From: Arthrobacter sp. ATA002
GTDB lineage: Bacteria > Actinomycetota > Actinomycetes > Actinomycetales > Micrococcaceae
Length of the DNA: 64,000 nucleotides
Direction of reading: 5' to 3'
Assembly (NCBI RefSeq): GCF_026898095.1
Contig: NZ_CP114015.1
Span: 2,976,001 to 3,040,000, forward strand
In this document: piece after piece, positions 27,124 through 35,739 of the stretch
Layout: the number at the start of each line of letters is the position of its first letter
How positions within the stretch are numbered: position 1 is the stretch's first letter
Notes under the pieces: model-generated
What the model was told of the DNA's origin: nothing
The model's database searches: none
What the model saw: the letters and a program-made list of their open reading frames with translations, nothing else
Program-made: the position numbers and the translations under genes

Positions 27124-28052
27124 ACCGACCTATTCCGTATTCGGAGAATTATTGCGGCGGTAAAACCCACCGACATCGCTATCAGGAGCGTACCGGAGAG
27201 CGACCGGATGATCGGTTCGACGGTGCTCTGAAAACCTGCCGGCACAACCGCGGCCGGCGGCTGCTGTGCCGCCGGGACGACACCTTGGGGCGAATTTGCA
27301 GCAGCCGGAAGATCGCGCATTCCGGCCGGAAAGATGCCGCCGGAAGCTGCTCCCGGAGAACTCCCGGCTGTTCCGGGCAAGGTCACCAGGCGGGAGGGAT
27401 CGTCGCCGGTGATCGCGTCTGAGGGGCTGCCCGACCCCCGTCCGGCTTCGGCAGAAGGCGCGCCCGGCATCGGGGCCGGGTCCGGTTCATTTGGAAGGGC
27501 ATCACAAGCGCGGCGCGGCGCCGCATCCTTGGATTCGAGGAGGAAGACCACGTTGAAGTCCGCCGAGCGGTTCATCGTGTCATTCGATGCGTCCACGGAG
27601 AGATCTGCGATAAGACTCATCTCGAGTTCCTCCCCAGGGCCCAGGTCCCACAGGCCGGGAATATCGGTGCAGCTGCCCTGTCCGCCCAGCGCAGCGCGAA
27701 CCAGACGGTCAGAGTCTATTCCAGCTGCCAAACCAAGCTTCCGGTCCAGCTGAGGGTCCGATCGAACCATGACGGCGGCCGAGGCCAGACGGGCCGCCTC
27801 GCCGCTGCTGTTGCGAATCCAGATCGTGGCACCGGTGGCTCCGCCGGGAACGTATTGGAGGTCTTCGTTGAAAATGGGTCCGGTAATCGAGGGCGTATAT
27901 GCCATCCCGTCAAGACTAAATTCCAGATAGTCGCCGGCCGCGACGGCGCTGGGCGCTCCAGCCAGGGAAACGGCTGCGACAACGGCACTGGCTGCGGACG
28001 CGCCGAGCAAATGCCGGCTCCATCTCGCCGCGGGTACTCTGAACCGGTTCAT
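27120..28052 (-). CDS. Cell-surface protein with signal peptide and C-terminal anchor helix
   Basis: A 310-residue protein. Residues 1-39 are a Sec signal peptide ending PSAVAAGD. Residues 40-190 form a beta-sandwich-like domain (TGATIWIRNSSGEAARLASA) similar in style to camelysin/TasA accessory proteins. A proline/alanine/glycine-rich spacer follows, then a hydrophobic C-terminal helix (SGTLLIAMSVGFTAAIILRI) with basic end. This anchors it in the membrane, with no LPXTG. It sits between sipW and the terminal gene, with one-base and four-base overlaps, so the operon is tightly coupled. It is a candidate fibre anchor or assembly protein. Confidence 0.68.
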   Translation of the reverse strand: MNRFRVPAARWSRHLLGASAASAVVAAVSLAGAPSAVAAGDYLEFSLDGMAYTPSITGPIFNEDLQYVPGGATGATIWIRNSSGEAARLASAAVMVRSDPQLDRKLGLAAGIDSDRLVRAALGGQGSCTDIPGLWDLGPGEELEMSLIADLSVDASNDTMNRSADFNVVFLLESKDAAPRRACDALPNEPDPAPMPGAPSAEAGRGSGSPSDAITGDDPSRLVTLPGTAGSSPGAASGGIFPAGMRDLPAAANSPQGVVPAAQQPPAAVVPAGFQSTVEPIIRSLSGTLLIAMSVGFTAAIILRIRNRSV

Positions 28053-28855
28053 TAGACGGTGGCGTATTTCCGGGGTTCGGCGCGCTTGCGCCGTTTGGAG
28101 GTGGTGTCATCGGAATGGTCGTGGTCAGGGTCGCAGCCGTCGCAGTCCGTAAGGATGGCGTCGTCGTAGGCCGGGCGGCCCGGGCTTTCCCCGGCAGAAG
28201 TCGGATGAGGAAAGTCAAAGGGATCGCTACCGGCTCCGGGGCCTTCTGCTTCACCTGAGGAGTCGTCCTCAGTGCTGTTGCGCTTCTTGGCCAGGGCACC
28301 GCGGACGAGGGTGACTACGCCGTATCCCATCAGGGCGATGGCGCCCCATTGGGCGATTGCGCCCCGGTCGGAGTTACCCAGACCGTTGGCGATAAAGCCG
28401 ACAAACGGGACCGCATAAAAGAGCTTGCCCTTGACCTGGACCTCGCGCACGGGCAGTTCATCCTCGACGTCGTTGTTGTCGCCCTTCGTGGTGAACACGA
28501 CTTCACCGCTTTGATCCGCACCGACGGCAGTGATGCGGTGGGTGATGACAGCCGGCGAACCGGATTCGATCTGGTAGGTGATTACGTCACCTACGCGTAG
28601 CTCGTCGTAGGGAGCGGGCTTGACCACCAGAAATGTCCCAGGTGCATATGTCGGGGCCATCGAGCTGGTGAGGACGCTGTAAGTCTGGGAGCCGGTGAGC
28701 ATGGGAACAACCACGAGGGTCAGAGCGGCCAGCGCGGCCAGGCAAAGCGCAACGTAGCTGATGCCTGTGCCGATGATGTTCAGGGGGCTGGCTTTGACTT
28801 CCGCTTTCCTGCGACCGCTCATGGGTTTTCCTATCTCGTCTCTAGCCTTGGTCAT
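28052..28855 (-). CDS. sipW: Signal peptidase I, SipW/ER type
   Basis: The 267-residue membrane protease has an N-terminal helix (SYVALCLAALAALTLVVV), then VLTSSMAPTYAPGT with the catalytic serine about residue 65. VITHRITAV carries a histidine (about 106) where bacterial-type enzymes have lysine, and TKGDNND follows. The Ser-His arrangement defines the SipW/eukaryotic-type peptidase that matures TasA-like proteins. A second helix follows at about residue 160-180, and the last ~70 residues are an acidic then basic cytoplasmic tail. It is flanked by its probable substrates, and the start overlaps the preceding gene by ATGA. Confidence 0.88.
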   Translation of the reverse strand: MTKARDEIGKPMSGRRKAEVKASPLNIIGTGISYVALCLAALAALTLVVVPMLTGSQTYSVLTSSMAPTYAPGTFLVVKPAPYDELRVGDVITYQIESGSPAVITHRITAVGADQSGEVVFTTKGDNNDVEDELPVREVQVKGKLFYAVPFVGFIANGLGNSDRGAIAQWGAIALMGYGVVTLVRGALAKKRNSTEDDSSGEAEGPGAGSDPFDFPHPTSAGESPGRPAYDDAILTDCDGCDPDHDHSDDTTSKRRKRAEPRKYATV

Positions 28856-29390
28856 CTGGAAGTAACCTGCGTCACATCGACTGTTGCCGATGCTCCGATT
28901 GCCGGACCGCCGAGCATCTGGTTGGTGGTCCCGGCACTCAACGCCGTGCGGAAGCAGAAGACCTGTTCCACATTGGCTTTTGGGGCGGCGTCGCGGCCGA
29001 AGCCTTGTAAGCAGCGGGATCTGCGGGACAGGTGCCGCTGACAGCCGTGGCTACGCCTGCCACCAGCGGCGGTGTCACCGGGTTCACCTTCACAGTGGTC
29101 GTGCTCAGGAAGGGTGATTCCGAAGTGACGTTCACAGCGCCGGCCACGCTAACGGGCGAAACCGAGGCGTTGTTCGCCGTGCTCAGGGTGACCGCCGGCA
29201 GGTTGAACTGCTGCCCCGGCGTCATCAGCGTGGGTCCGACTTTGACTCTGAAGTCGGCGGCCTGGATGGTTGCTGCGTTGGAAGGAACCACGGCGTTCCA
29301 CAATGCATAACTTCCTTGAACCGTCATCAGCCCGAGCACCACGGCGGCGACAATCAGTCCTGCCGCTTTCAGTACTCTAAGGTTTTTCAT
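28852..29390 (-). CDS. SipW-dependent TasA/camelysin-like protein (minor subunit), one frameshift
   Basis: The corrected product (about 179 residues) begins with a short alternate signal peptide (LKAAGLIVAAVVLGLMTVQG, then SYALW). A beta-rich domain follows (FRVKVGPTLMTPGQQFNLPA). The C-terminal end ANVEQVFCFRTALSAG appears only after restoring one G near 28990 (plus-strand GGCGTCGCGG). The restored stop then overlaps the sipW start as ATGA, strong support for the correction. Two cysteines near the C-terminus could pair. It lies between the major subunit and SipW and is probably cleaved by SipW. Confidence 0.72.
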
Positions 29391-29413
29391 CGGGTTCGCT
29401 TCCAGGGGGAACA

Positions 29414-29447
29414 GGCTGTGCGCAGAGCGTGTGCGCCGCGCACAGCC
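29414..29447 (-). promoter_or_regulatory. Intercistronic hairpin in the SipW operon
   Basis: A 10-bp perfect stem (GGCTGTGCGC with GCGCACAGCC) lies between the first and second genes of the minus-strand operon. It has no T-run on that strand. It could act as a partial terminator or stabiliser that raises the level of the first gene over the rest. Confidence 0.5.
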
Positions 29448-29479
29448 AGGGATTTAGAACAAGGGGCCGTTAGCCGGTG

Positions 29480-30031
29480 TTACTTGACGGCCTGCTGATC
29501 TAGCTTGAACGTGACCGCCTCGAATGTCGCGGCGGCGTTGGTGCTGCTCTGCTTTTGACCGACTCCCGTGTCCTTGAAGATGAACTTCGCGGAAGCGGTG
29601 ACCACACCGGAGTCATCCTTAGTCAGAATCGTGTCCGACGACAGGACAGCGCCCTTACCATTGGTGATGGCGGGCAGTACTACATCTACGTCTGCCTCAG
29701 TGAATCCACCCTTGCTGAAGGCCGGCGGCGTCATGGTGAGCTTCGCAGCCATCAGGTCACCGGACAATACGACGTCCAGTTTCTGGGTGTAGGTCAGGAC
29801 ATCACCCGGAACAACCTTGTACTTCGTCAGATCCACGACAGTGTTAGCCGCATTGGTCCAGATGCCTTTTCCTTCATTTCCCGCAACCGGGTTCAACTGC
29901 AGGTCTCCGGCCACGATAGAGCCGGAAGCGGAAGCCGCGGTGTCGTTCCACACTGCCAGGGTTCCGCCGCCGCCGAGGAGCAGTGCCACGCCTACGCCGG
30001 TTGCCAGTGCGCCTTTGGCCATCTTGTTCAT
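29480..30031 (-). CDS. Alternate-type signal-peptide protein, TasA/camelysin-like major subunit
   Basis: A 183-residue protein whose N-terminus (MAKGALATGVGVALLLGGG, then GTLAVWNDTA) matches the SipW-cognate/alternate signal peptide class. The mature ~150-residue part is a beta-rich domain with VVPGDVLTYTQKLDVVLSGD and no cysteine. It contains alternating short strands typical of TasA/camelysin fibre subunits. It is the first gene of the operon and is set off from the others by a hairpin, consistent with high expression. The 275-base gap to the next gene (30032-30306) must hold its promoter; I see no certain box. SD AAGGGGAAC precedes the ATG. Confidence 0.8.
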   Translation of the reverse strand: MNKMAKGALATGVGVALLLGGGGTLAVWNDTAASASGSIVAGDLQLNPVAGNEGKGIWTNAANTVVDLTKYKVVPGDVLTYTQKLDVVLSGDLMAAKLTMTPPAFSKGGFTEADVDVVLPAITNGKGAVLSSDTILTKDDSGVVTASAKFIFKDTGVGQKQSSTNAAATFEAVTFKLDQQAVK

Positions 30032-30306
30032 GGTGTTCCCCTTGTTCGTTTTGCTTGAAACCGTTTCGGCCCCAGGAAGGCTTTTCCTTGCCGCTGGGTT
30101 TTACTTTGCCGCCCGGTCCTCAAGAAACAACGTGTTCTTCCCGCAGGGTTCATGCAACGTTTGGCCAAAGCTCAAGGGCCGCACAAGGTAACCTCAACAA
30201 CAGCGCAATGCGCCGCGGATTTGTCCACAGACCCGTTCCAGCGGCCCAAGCCAACGCAAGACACTTCCAGCGAACTCATAAGACGAGCAATCCGAAGCCC
30301 GAGGAC

Positions 30307-30882
30307 ATGAGCACCAACACCCCGTTCCGCATCCTGACCGTCTGCACCGGCAACATCTGCCGCTCCCCCATGGCCGAGCGCCTGCTCCAGGCCGGCTTCG
30401 ACGCCATGGCCCCGGGCGAGTTCAGCGTGGCGAGCGCCGGCACCGGTGCGCTGGTGGGCTCCGGCATTGAGCCGCACGTGGCCGGATTCGTGAACGTTTT
30501 CGGCGGCGACTCCGCCAACTTCGCGTCCCGCCAGCTCAGCACCGACATCCTCGCCGGCCAGGACCTGGTGCTGGCCCTGAGCCGCGCGCACCGCAGCAGG
30601 ATCGTGGAACTGGCGCCGGCCCTGCTGCGCCGCACCTTCACCCTGCGCGAGCTGGCCCGGCTGCTGCCCCAGATCGAGGGAGAGCCCGACGCCGGCGCCT
30701 CCGAACGCTGGAAAGCCGCGATGGCCCGGGCGCTGCGGCTGCGCACCGCCAATCCGGGCGGTCCGGACGAGGACGACGTCGTGGATCCCTACCGCCGCAG
30801 CGAGGACGTGTACCAGCAGATGGTCCACGAACTCACTCCCGCGGTGAACACGCTGCTGGCCTGGGAACGCCGGTACCGCTGA
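30307..30882 (+). CDS. Low-molecular-weight protein-tyrosine phosphatase
   Basis: The 191-residue protein opens with the phosphatase P-loop CTGNICRSPMAE (Cys13, Arg19) and has the later DPYRRSEDVY segment supplying the general-acid aspartate. It would remove phosphate from tyrosine (or arginine) residues. In polysaccharide systems such enzymes reverse Wzc-type autophosphorylation. Here it is 17 kb from the Wzc-like gene, so a link is only possible. SD GAGGAC precedes the ATG. Its stop overlaps the VanZ start (TGATG), so the two genes are co-translated. Confidence 0.88.
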   Translation: MSTNTPFRILTVCTGNICRSPMAERLLQAGFDAMAPGEFSVASAGTGALVGSGIEPHVAGFVNVFGGDSANFASRQLSTDILAGQDLVLALSRAHRSRIVELAPALLRRTFTLRELARLLPQIEGEPDAGASERWKAAMARALRLRTANPGGPDEDDVVDPYRRSEDVYQQMVHELTPAVNTLLAWERRYR

Positions 30883-31394
30883 TGAGCGCCGGTCCGCCGC
30901 CGCCTCCGCCAGCTGCTCCCCGAACGCCGCAAACGCCGCAGCCGCCGCCAACACACCCCTCCCGCAGGGTCCGGCAGCGCCGCACACTGGCGCTGCTGTT
31001 CTTCCTCTATATAGGGGCGGTCGCCCTGATCGTGTTCTGGCCCTCCCCTGTGGACCAGAACTCCGCCGGAACGCTCAGGGCCATCCTGGGAAGGCTGCAC
31101 GGCGCCGGCGTGCCCGGCTGGATCAACTACGACTTTGTGGAAAACATCGCCAACGTGGTGATGTTCCTGCCGTTCGGAGTGCTCGCTGCCGCGTGGCTGG
31201 ACCGGGAGCGCGCCTGGCTGGCCGCCGTCGCCGGCATCGCTGCGTCCTGCGCCATAGAAACGGCCCAGGCGGTGCTGCTGCCCAACCGCGTTGCCACCAT
31301 TTACGACGTCACCGCCAATTCCCTGGGCGCCGCCCTGGGCTGCGTGGCCGTGTACGCCTGGCGCACCCGCACCCGGCGAAATACCCAGGCGTGA
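30882..31394 (+). CDS. VanZ-like membrane protein
   Basis: A 170-residue protein with about four membrane helices after a proline-rich cytoplasmic start. VanZ features are visible: IVFWPSPVDQN after the first helix, then NIANVVMFLPFGVLAA, CAIETAQAVLLPNRVATIYD and DVTANSLGAALG. VanZ-like proteins influence cell-wall/teicoplanin resistance in some bacteria, but the molecular role is unresolved. It overlaps the phosphatase gene by one base and is thus in an operon with it. Confidence 0.85.
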   Translation: MSAGPPPPPPAAPRTPQTPQPPPTHPSRRVRQRRTLALLFFLYIGAVALIVFWPSPVDQNSAGTLRAILGRLHGAGVPGWINYDFVENIANVVMFLPFGVLAAAWLDRERAWLAAVAGIAASCAIETAQAVLLPNRVATIYDVTANSLGAALGCVAVYAWRTRTRRNTQA

Positions 31395-31524
31395 ACCCTC
31401 CGCGGCAATCTTTCCCCGATCTTGCGCCTTCCCCGGGGCAGTTCCTGAGCTAACGCTGGCATTCTCGTACTCACTAACCAGCACGCCGTCCACGTGACGG
31501 TTCCCAGCGAGCGGAGGACCCCCC

Positions 31525-31668
31525 ATGGCTTTCACCAGCTCCGCCGCGCCTGCCCCGGCAACGGCGGCCGGCTTCCCCCACGCCGCTACCCCCAGCGCCG
31601 GGCACAGCCCCGGCAGGAAAGTTGCCACTCTGAACAACCTTTTTCGCCGCACAGGATTCCTCCGATGA
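31525..31668 (+). CDS. Short frame (47 residues) upstream of and overlapping the HPt-like gene
   Basis: A strong SD (GCGGAGGACC) precedes an ATG whose frame runs 47 codons, Ala/Pro/Ser-rich, and stops by ATGA overlap with the HPt-like gene. It may be a translated leader that couples expression. Alternatively it may be the true N-terminus of the HPt-like protein separated by one more single-base error. The gap 31395-31524 otherwise holds nothing obvious. Confidence 0.4.
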   Translation: MAFTSSAAPAPATAAGFPHAATPSAGHSPGRKVATLNNLFRRTGFLR

Positions 31669-32027
31669 TGGCCACCGCGGAGCACGCCCCGGATCTGGTC
31701 GCCGCCGACCAGCTGCTCGATCTGACTGATCAGCTGGGCATGGCCTCCTGCCGCGAGTTCGTCGGCAATTACGTGTCCCTGTGGCAGGACCGCTTTGACC
31801 GCCTGCGCCTGGCCGTGATGAATGACGACGACGACGCCGCCATGGACGTGGTGCTTAGCATTAAGATTGCCAGCGAGATGGCCGGGGCCCAGCGCCTGGC
31901 CGGGCTGGCCTACCGCGCACAGCAACAGCTCAGGCTCGACGGCGCTGCCGGGCTGGCCTCCATGCTCGGCAGCATTGCCGTCTGCGGCAGGGAAACGATG
32001 GCCTGCCTGCTCGCGTCCCTGGACTAG
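31665..32027 (+). CDS. HPt-like protein lacking the phospho-histidine
   Basis: A 120-residue helical protein with the HPt layout: an N-terminal helix LLDLTDQLGMASCREFVGNY, then VVLSIKIASEMAGAQRLAGL, which aligns with the canonical AHxLKGSSxxLGAxRLA. The phospho-accepting histidine is a leucine here while the lysine is kept, so it cannot relay phosphate in the normal way. It may be an adaptor for a response regulator or for the kinase encoded next door (121 bases downstream). Comparable HPt-annotated proteins with the same change occur in Arthrobacter, as far as I recall. Confidence 0.7.
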   Translation: MMATAEHAPDLVAADQLLDLTDQLGMASCREFVGNYVSLWQDRFDRLRLAVMNDDDDAAMDVVLSIKIASEMAGAQRLAGLAYRAQQQLRLDGAAGLASMLGSIAVCGRETMACLLASLD

Positions 32028-32148
32028 CGAAGACCCCGCCGGAAAACACCGCCGTGCACGGGCGGTCCGCCACGGCGCAAATCCTGCACCCCCGAGGCGG
32101 GTAGGCTGAAGATAGGCAGTTCGCTTACCAGGGGGAGAGTTCATCACC

Positions 32149-33858
32149 ATGTCACGGCTCTCCGCACGCCTGCTCTCTTCCCTGGGCCTCAACCGCGACT
32201 TCCATGAGCTGACCCTGGCCCAGCGGGTCCGGATCAGCCAGGCCCCGCTGGTCATCACCGTCACCCTGCTCTGCATCATCTTCGCCACGCTGCTGCCGGA
32301 AATCCTGGCCCGGCCCCTGTTCCAAACCGGGCTGGTGCTGCTCGCGCTGATCACGGTGGCCACCGCCGTCGTCCCCTGGGACCGGCTTTGGTATCCCTCC
32401 TACTGGATCCTGCCCATCCTGGACTTTGCCGCCATCGGCTACCTGTACGCCGGCAGCCAGGGTCTGGCGACGGGCATTTACCTGCTGGCCATTTTTCCGG
32501 TGTTCTGGCTGGCCTGGTCCCGGGTTTCCGCCATCGGCGCCCGGATCCTGAGCTTCCTCGGACCGCTGGCGATCGTTTGGAACCCGGTCATCGCCTCGGA
32601 CCTTCCCGTCACCGGACAGCGGCTGGCCGCGCCGATCCTGGGCCCGCTGGTCACCCTGGCCGTTGCGGTCACGGTGAGCGTCATGCGCCAGGACATGGCC
32701 GCGCAGCAGGCCGCCCTCGGGGAAAAGGACAAGCTGCTGGAGAACGCACTGAATCAGAGCACCGAGCGTTCCGAGCTGCTGGACGTGGTTCTGAACGCGA
32801 TCGACGTCGGGGTGCTGGTGGTGAACGCCAACGGAAACGCCGTGCACAAGAACGAGCACATGGATGCCCTGGATGACCGGCTGCGGCCGCAGGGCATGAA
32901 ACACACACAGGAACAGGACCTGCTGTTCTTCGGCGCGGACCGCACCACTGCCCTTCCCGCGGAACAGCGTCCCATTGCCCGTGCGATCAGGGGCGAGACA
33001 TTCCAGGATGTGCTGATCTGGGCCGGTCCTGCCGGGGACCAGCTGGCCCTCTCCTGCTCCGCCCGCGTCCTGCGCAACGACCACGGATTCAACGGCGCCG
33101 TGATTGCGTTCAAGGACATTACTGCCCTGGCCGATGCCCTGCGCGCCAAGGAGGATTTTGTCTCCAACGTCTCCCACGAGCTGCGCACTCCGCTGACCTC
33201 GATCATCGGCTATCTGGACCTGGCCGAGGAGGAAGCCGAGCATCTGGGGCTGATCGGCACCATTCCGCACGCGGTTTCCGTCGCCCAGCGCAACAGTGAG
33301 CGGCTGCTGCGCCTGGTCTCGGACCTGCTCACCGCTGCATCCGGCAGCGTGGCACTGGATCCGCGGCCGGTGTGCCTGAATGAATTGGTGTCCGCCGGCC
33401 TGCGCTCCTCCTCGCCGCGGGCTGCCGCCGGCGGTGTGGAGCTCGTGAGCGCCTGCACCCCCGGCCTCTCGGTGCAGGCGGATCCGGTGCGGCTGGCGCA
33501 GGTGCTGGACAACCTGCTGTCAAACGCCATCAAGTATTCGCCCGACGGCGGCATGGTTACGGTTAGTGCCTGGTCCGACGGCGGCGGCACGTTCCTGGAA
33601 GTCCGCGACACCGGGATGGGCATGAGCGAGGAGGACCAGCGTGAGCTGTTCACCAAGTTCTTCCGCACCGGCGCCGTCCGGCAGGCGGGCATTCCCGGCG
33701 CCGGGCTGGGATTGGCAATCTCCAAAAACATTGTGGAGGCCCACGGCGGCACCATTTCCCTGGTCAGTGCCCCCGGGGAGGGCTCCACCTTTACCGTGTG
33801 CCTGCCGAAGTCGGTGGCCCTGCCGGTGGGCAGCGCGGACCGGAACGCTTCCGCTTAG
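32149..33858 (+). CDS. Membrane sensor histidine kinase (first paralogue)
   Basis: The 569-residue kinase has an N-terminal membrane region with about six helices (residues 35-185) and a PAS-like domain starting near LLDVVLNAIDVGVLVVNANG. HisKA has SNVSHELRTPLTSIIGYLDL (His343). The ATPase domain has the N box LDNLLSNAIKYSPDGG, then DTGMGMS, the F-box FTKFFRTG, and GLGLAISKNIVEAHGG. It is homologous along its whole length to the kinase at 35740, with the phospho-histidine at the same residue number. A TAGGCT box near 32102 and GGGGGAGAG SD precede the ATG. It converges on the MBL gene with a four-base overlap. Confidence 0.93.
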   Translation: MSRLSARLLSSLGLNRDFHELTLAQRVRISQAPLVITVTLLCIIFATLLPEILARPLFQTGLVLLALITVATAVVPWDRLWYPSYWILPILDFAAIGYLYAGSQGLATGIYLLAIFPVFWLAWSRVSAIGARILSFLGPLAIVWNPVIASDLPVTGQRLAAPILGPLVTLAVAVTVSVMRQDMAAQQAALGEKDKLLENALNQSTERSELLDVVLNAIDVGVLVVNANGNAVHKNEHMDALDDRLRPQGMKHTQEQDLLFFGADRTTALPAEQRPIARAIRGETFQDVLIWAGPAGDQLALSCSARVLRNDHGFNGAVIAFKDITALADALRAKEDFVSNVSHELRTPLTSIIGYLDLAEEEAEHLGLIGTIPHAVSVAQRNSERLLRLVSDLLTAASGSVALDPRPVCLNELVSAGLRSSSPRAAAGGVELVSACTPGLSVQADPVRLAQVLDNLLSNAIKYSPDGGMVTVSAWSDGGGTFLEVRDTGMGMSEEDQRELFTKFFRTGAVRQAGIPGAGLGLAISKNIVEAHGGTISLVSAPGEGSTFTVCLPKSVALPVGSADRNASA

Positions 33859-34582
33859 GCTCCGGCGGCGTCGCGCGCGGCCGTCCGCACCGCTTCCTGC
33901 ACGTCGACGGGGCTGCCGCGCCACGGGGCGCCGTGCCCGGGGAGCACCCAGGCTGCGCCTATGCTGGCCAGCCGGCCAAGCGATTCCAGGGCCAGCGCCG
34001 GATCGTCGGTGAACGGCGACGGCTGCAGGCCCACGGTTCCGGTCAGCACGTGCCGGGTGGTCAGGGCGTCCCCCACGAAGACGGCGTCCGCCACCGGGAC
34101 ATGCACCGCGATGCTGCCCGGTGAGTGGCCGGGCAGGGAAATGATCCGCGGCGCTCCGGGCAGGGCCAGCACGTCGCCGTCGGACACTTCGGTCACTTCG
34201 GTGAGATAGCTGGTGCGCCAGGCGCGCTTGCCCAGCGAGTACAGCAAAACCCGGCCACCGGGCGCAGCCTCGAGCGGCCCATGCTCAGTTTGGGCTTGTC
34301 TCCGCCGCGCGCCCGCTCCGCGTCGGCGCCGTGGATGTAGACCGGCACGCCGTGCTCGCGCCGCAGCCGCTCCGCGAAGCCGATGTGGTCGCTGTCCCCG
34401 TGGGTGAGGACGACGCCGCGCACGTCCGCGGTGCTGCGGCCCATGGCGTCGAGCTCGGCCGCCAGTTCCTTCCAGTGTCCGGGCAGGCCGGCGTCGATGA
34501 CGGTGATGCCGTCCCCGGTTTCCACCAGGTAGGCGGCCACGATGTCATTGCCGATGCGGTGCAGGTGCGGGCCAAGCTTCAT
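33855..34582 (-). CDS. MBL-fold metallo-hydrolase, one frameshift
   Basis: The corrected product (about 242 residues) has the metallo-beta-lactamase metal motif LTHGDSDHIGFAERL (HxDxDH variant: H-G-D-S-D-H), then ISLPGHSPGSIAVH, VFVGDALTT and VLPGHGAPWRG. It should be a di-metal hydrolase of the glyoxalase-II/lactonase type, substrate unknown. One G is missing near 34279 (ATGGGCCGC on the coding strand, expected ATGGGGCCGC). The ATG at 34582 has AAAGGAG upstream. It lies between the two kinase genes, transcribed like the response regulator and about 125 bases downstream of it. Confidence 0.85.
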
Positions 34583-34708
34583 GGGGAACTCCTTTGCAGA
34601 GACACCGGAATGAAAAGAGCGGCAGCGCTGGTTAGCCATGATGACCATTGCGCTGCCGCCGGACAAGCGGGATAGAGCCTTTTCTCTGTTCCTCGCTGCG
34701 GAGTATGT

Positions 34709-35619
34709 CTAGCGGGTTGGGGCCAGCCGGTAGCCGACGCCGCGGACGGTTTCCAGCCAGCGCGGAGAGCGGGAGTCGTCGCCGAGCTTGCGGCGGACGT
34801 TGCCCACGTGCACCTCGACGGTGCGTTCATCGGCCTCGCTGATGAAGCCGCCGGCATCGTATTCGTCGCCGCGCAGCCGGCGCACCAAATCGGTCTTGGT
34901 GCGCACGCGCCGGCCGCTTTCCAGCACGGCGTGAAGCAGTTCGAATTCGGTGCGGGTCAGTTCCACCGGCCGGCCGTCGATTTCCGTGGTCCGGGTCCCG
35001 AAGTCCAGGCTTAGGCCGTTGTGCCGGAACCGTCCCGCCTCCCGCTCCTCGGCGGCGTCCCGCGCACCGGCGGCGTCCGCGGAATCGGTGCCCGAAGGCG
35101 CTACGGCCAACGGCGCGGTGGAGGAGACTGCAGCGGACGGCGTCATGGTCGCGGGTGCGGGTGCTGAGGCGGACGGCGCGTTCCCTGCGGCAGCCGGAGC
35201 CGCCGCCGTCGTCCCCTCGGCCTCGGCGGCCGGGGTGGTCTCCTCGCCGGAGCGGGGCGCCGCAGCATGGCGGAGATGCGGGCCCGCAGTTCGCGCGGGC
35301 GGAAGGGTTTGGTGATGTAGTCGTCAGCGCCGGCCTCCAGACCCATCAGGGTGTCGAGTTCTTCGGCGCGGGCGGTGAGCATGACAATGTAGGCATCGGA
35401 AAACAGGCGCAACTGGCGGATCACTTCAAAGCCGTCGATGTCCGGCAGACCCAAATCCAGCGTCACGATGGTGGGATTGTGGGTGCGGACGGCTTCGACG
35501 CCCTCGGTCCCGTTGGGAGCGGTGAAAACCTTGAAACCGGACTGCTGCAATACCGCGTTTAATAGGTCGCGGATATCTTTGTCGTCCTCGATGATGACTG
35601 CAACGCGCTGTGTTTCCAT
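34709..35619 (-). CDS. OmpR/PhoB-type response regulator with long linker, one frameshift
   Basis: The corrected product (about 303 residues) has a receiver domain with IIEDDKDIRDLL, phospho-acceptor VTLDLGLPDIDG (Asp55) and TKPFRP (Lys104). An unusually long Ala/Pro/Thr/Ser-rich linker of some 75 residues follows, then a winged-helix DNA-binding domain (VELTRTEFELLHAVLESGRR, ending ETVRGVGYRLAP). One base is missing near 35255 (CGCCCCGCTCC on the coding strand). It is divergent from the second kinase, 120 bases away, and both kinases probably signal through it because no second regulator is present. Confidence 0.88.
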
Positions 35620-35739
35620 ATTCTGCTGTTTTTCCGTCCTGCGAGACCTTCTGATAACCCGCTCCCCATACGGGAGATACTACAGGGTCCCCCTATAATC
35701 GGTGCCATAACCATTCAGGATCCGGGGGTCCGTTTTTCC

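Noticed and set aside
30789..32363. 524-codon minus-strand frame across VanZ, HPt and kinase start
   Set aside because: Spans several real plus-strand genes and has no recognisable domain.
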